A stretch of 64,000 bases of DNA from Dietzia sp. B32 (GTDB lineage Bacteria > Actinomycetota > Actinomycetes > Mycobacteriales > Mycobacteriaceae): positions 310,001-374,000 of the forward strand of contig NZ_CP093845.1 in NCBI RefSeq assembly GCF_024732245.1. The letters are read 5' to 3'. Position 1 is the first letter of the stretch. The number at the start of each line of letters is the position of its first letter. This document shows positions 63,991 to 64,000 of this stretch, one piece after another. Below the pieces are notes generated by a model. That model was given only the letters and a program-made list of their open reading frames with translations, made no database searches and was not told the DNA's origin. The translations under genes were made by a program, and so were the position numbers.

Positions 63991-64000
63991 CCGGCCGGGG

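Overview
This 64 kb window is high-GC actinobacterial chromosome with few gaps. Gene content and order point to the mycolic-acid group (Mycobacteriales). Markers are an actinobacterial integration host factor (mihF), a phosphatidylinositol-mannoside cluster (pgsA, acyltransferase, pimA), a bifunctional Rel, and runs that resemble the Mycobacterium tuberculosis order: metK-coaBC-rpoZ-gmk-mihF-pyrF-carBA-pyrCBR, efp/nusB/aro, secDF-yajC, ruvCAB, and GNAT-zapE-ribD-like-hydrolase. A Dietzia-like organism would fit, but the genus is inferred, not shown.

Layout. 1-20.7 kb, all on the minus strand: metK (cut by the window edge), coaBC, rpoZ, gmk, mihF; then the pyrimidine operon pyrR-pyrB-pyrC-membrane protein-carA-carB-pyrF, with 1-4 bp overlaps throughout and a recognisable PyrR-binding RNA element in the pyrR leader; nusB and efp; pepQ-aroB-aroK-aroC; aroE-mltG-ruvX. 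20.7-32.8 kb: alaS, an orphan 48-codon gene with its own signals, rarA, a Tat-exported phosphodiesterase, aspS, a zinc metallopeptidase, hisS, an MBL hydrolase and a membrane-anchored cyclophilin. 32.9-50.9 kb, mostly minus: rel, apt, secF, secD, yajC, ruvBAC (with a LexA box before ruvC), a YebC protein, pdxT-tesB-pdxS, and the chain thrS-HIT-pgsA-acyltransferase-pimA-membrane protein.

51.7-58.6 kb is the accessory region and the most interesting part. Eight minus-strand genes form an apparent operon for a methylamine-dehydrogenase-type tryptophan tryptophylquinone (TTQ) enzyme: mauE, mauD, mauA (light chain with both TTQ tryptophans and the catalytic Asp), mauB (heavy chain, here a lipoprotein), a Tat/lipoprotein multicopper oxidase, an amicyanin-type blue copper lipoprotein, a second such cupredoxin, and a MauF-like membrane protein. 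No mauG (dihaem TTQ-maturation enzyme), cytochrome c, mauJ/M/N or regulator gene lies in the window. A multicopper oxidase sits where a haem-based maturation or electron-transfer step would be expected. My proposal is a haem-free, copper-based, surface-anchored amine oxidation chain: amine -> MauBA -> cupredoxins -> multicopper oxidase -> O2, with possible involvement of the oxidase in TTQ formation.

58.9-64 kb: tRNA-Val(CAC) on minus, diverging from a tRNA-Gly/Cys/Val(GAC) operon on plus; then a small unknown gene, a GNAT acetyltransferase, zapE (minus), a RibD-type reductase and a translationally coupled lipoprotein of the alpha/beta-hydrolase family that has lost its nucleophile serine and probably its histidine.

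Starts were chosen by Shine-Dalgarno placement, overlap with the upstream stop codon and family alignment from memory. No database search was possible.
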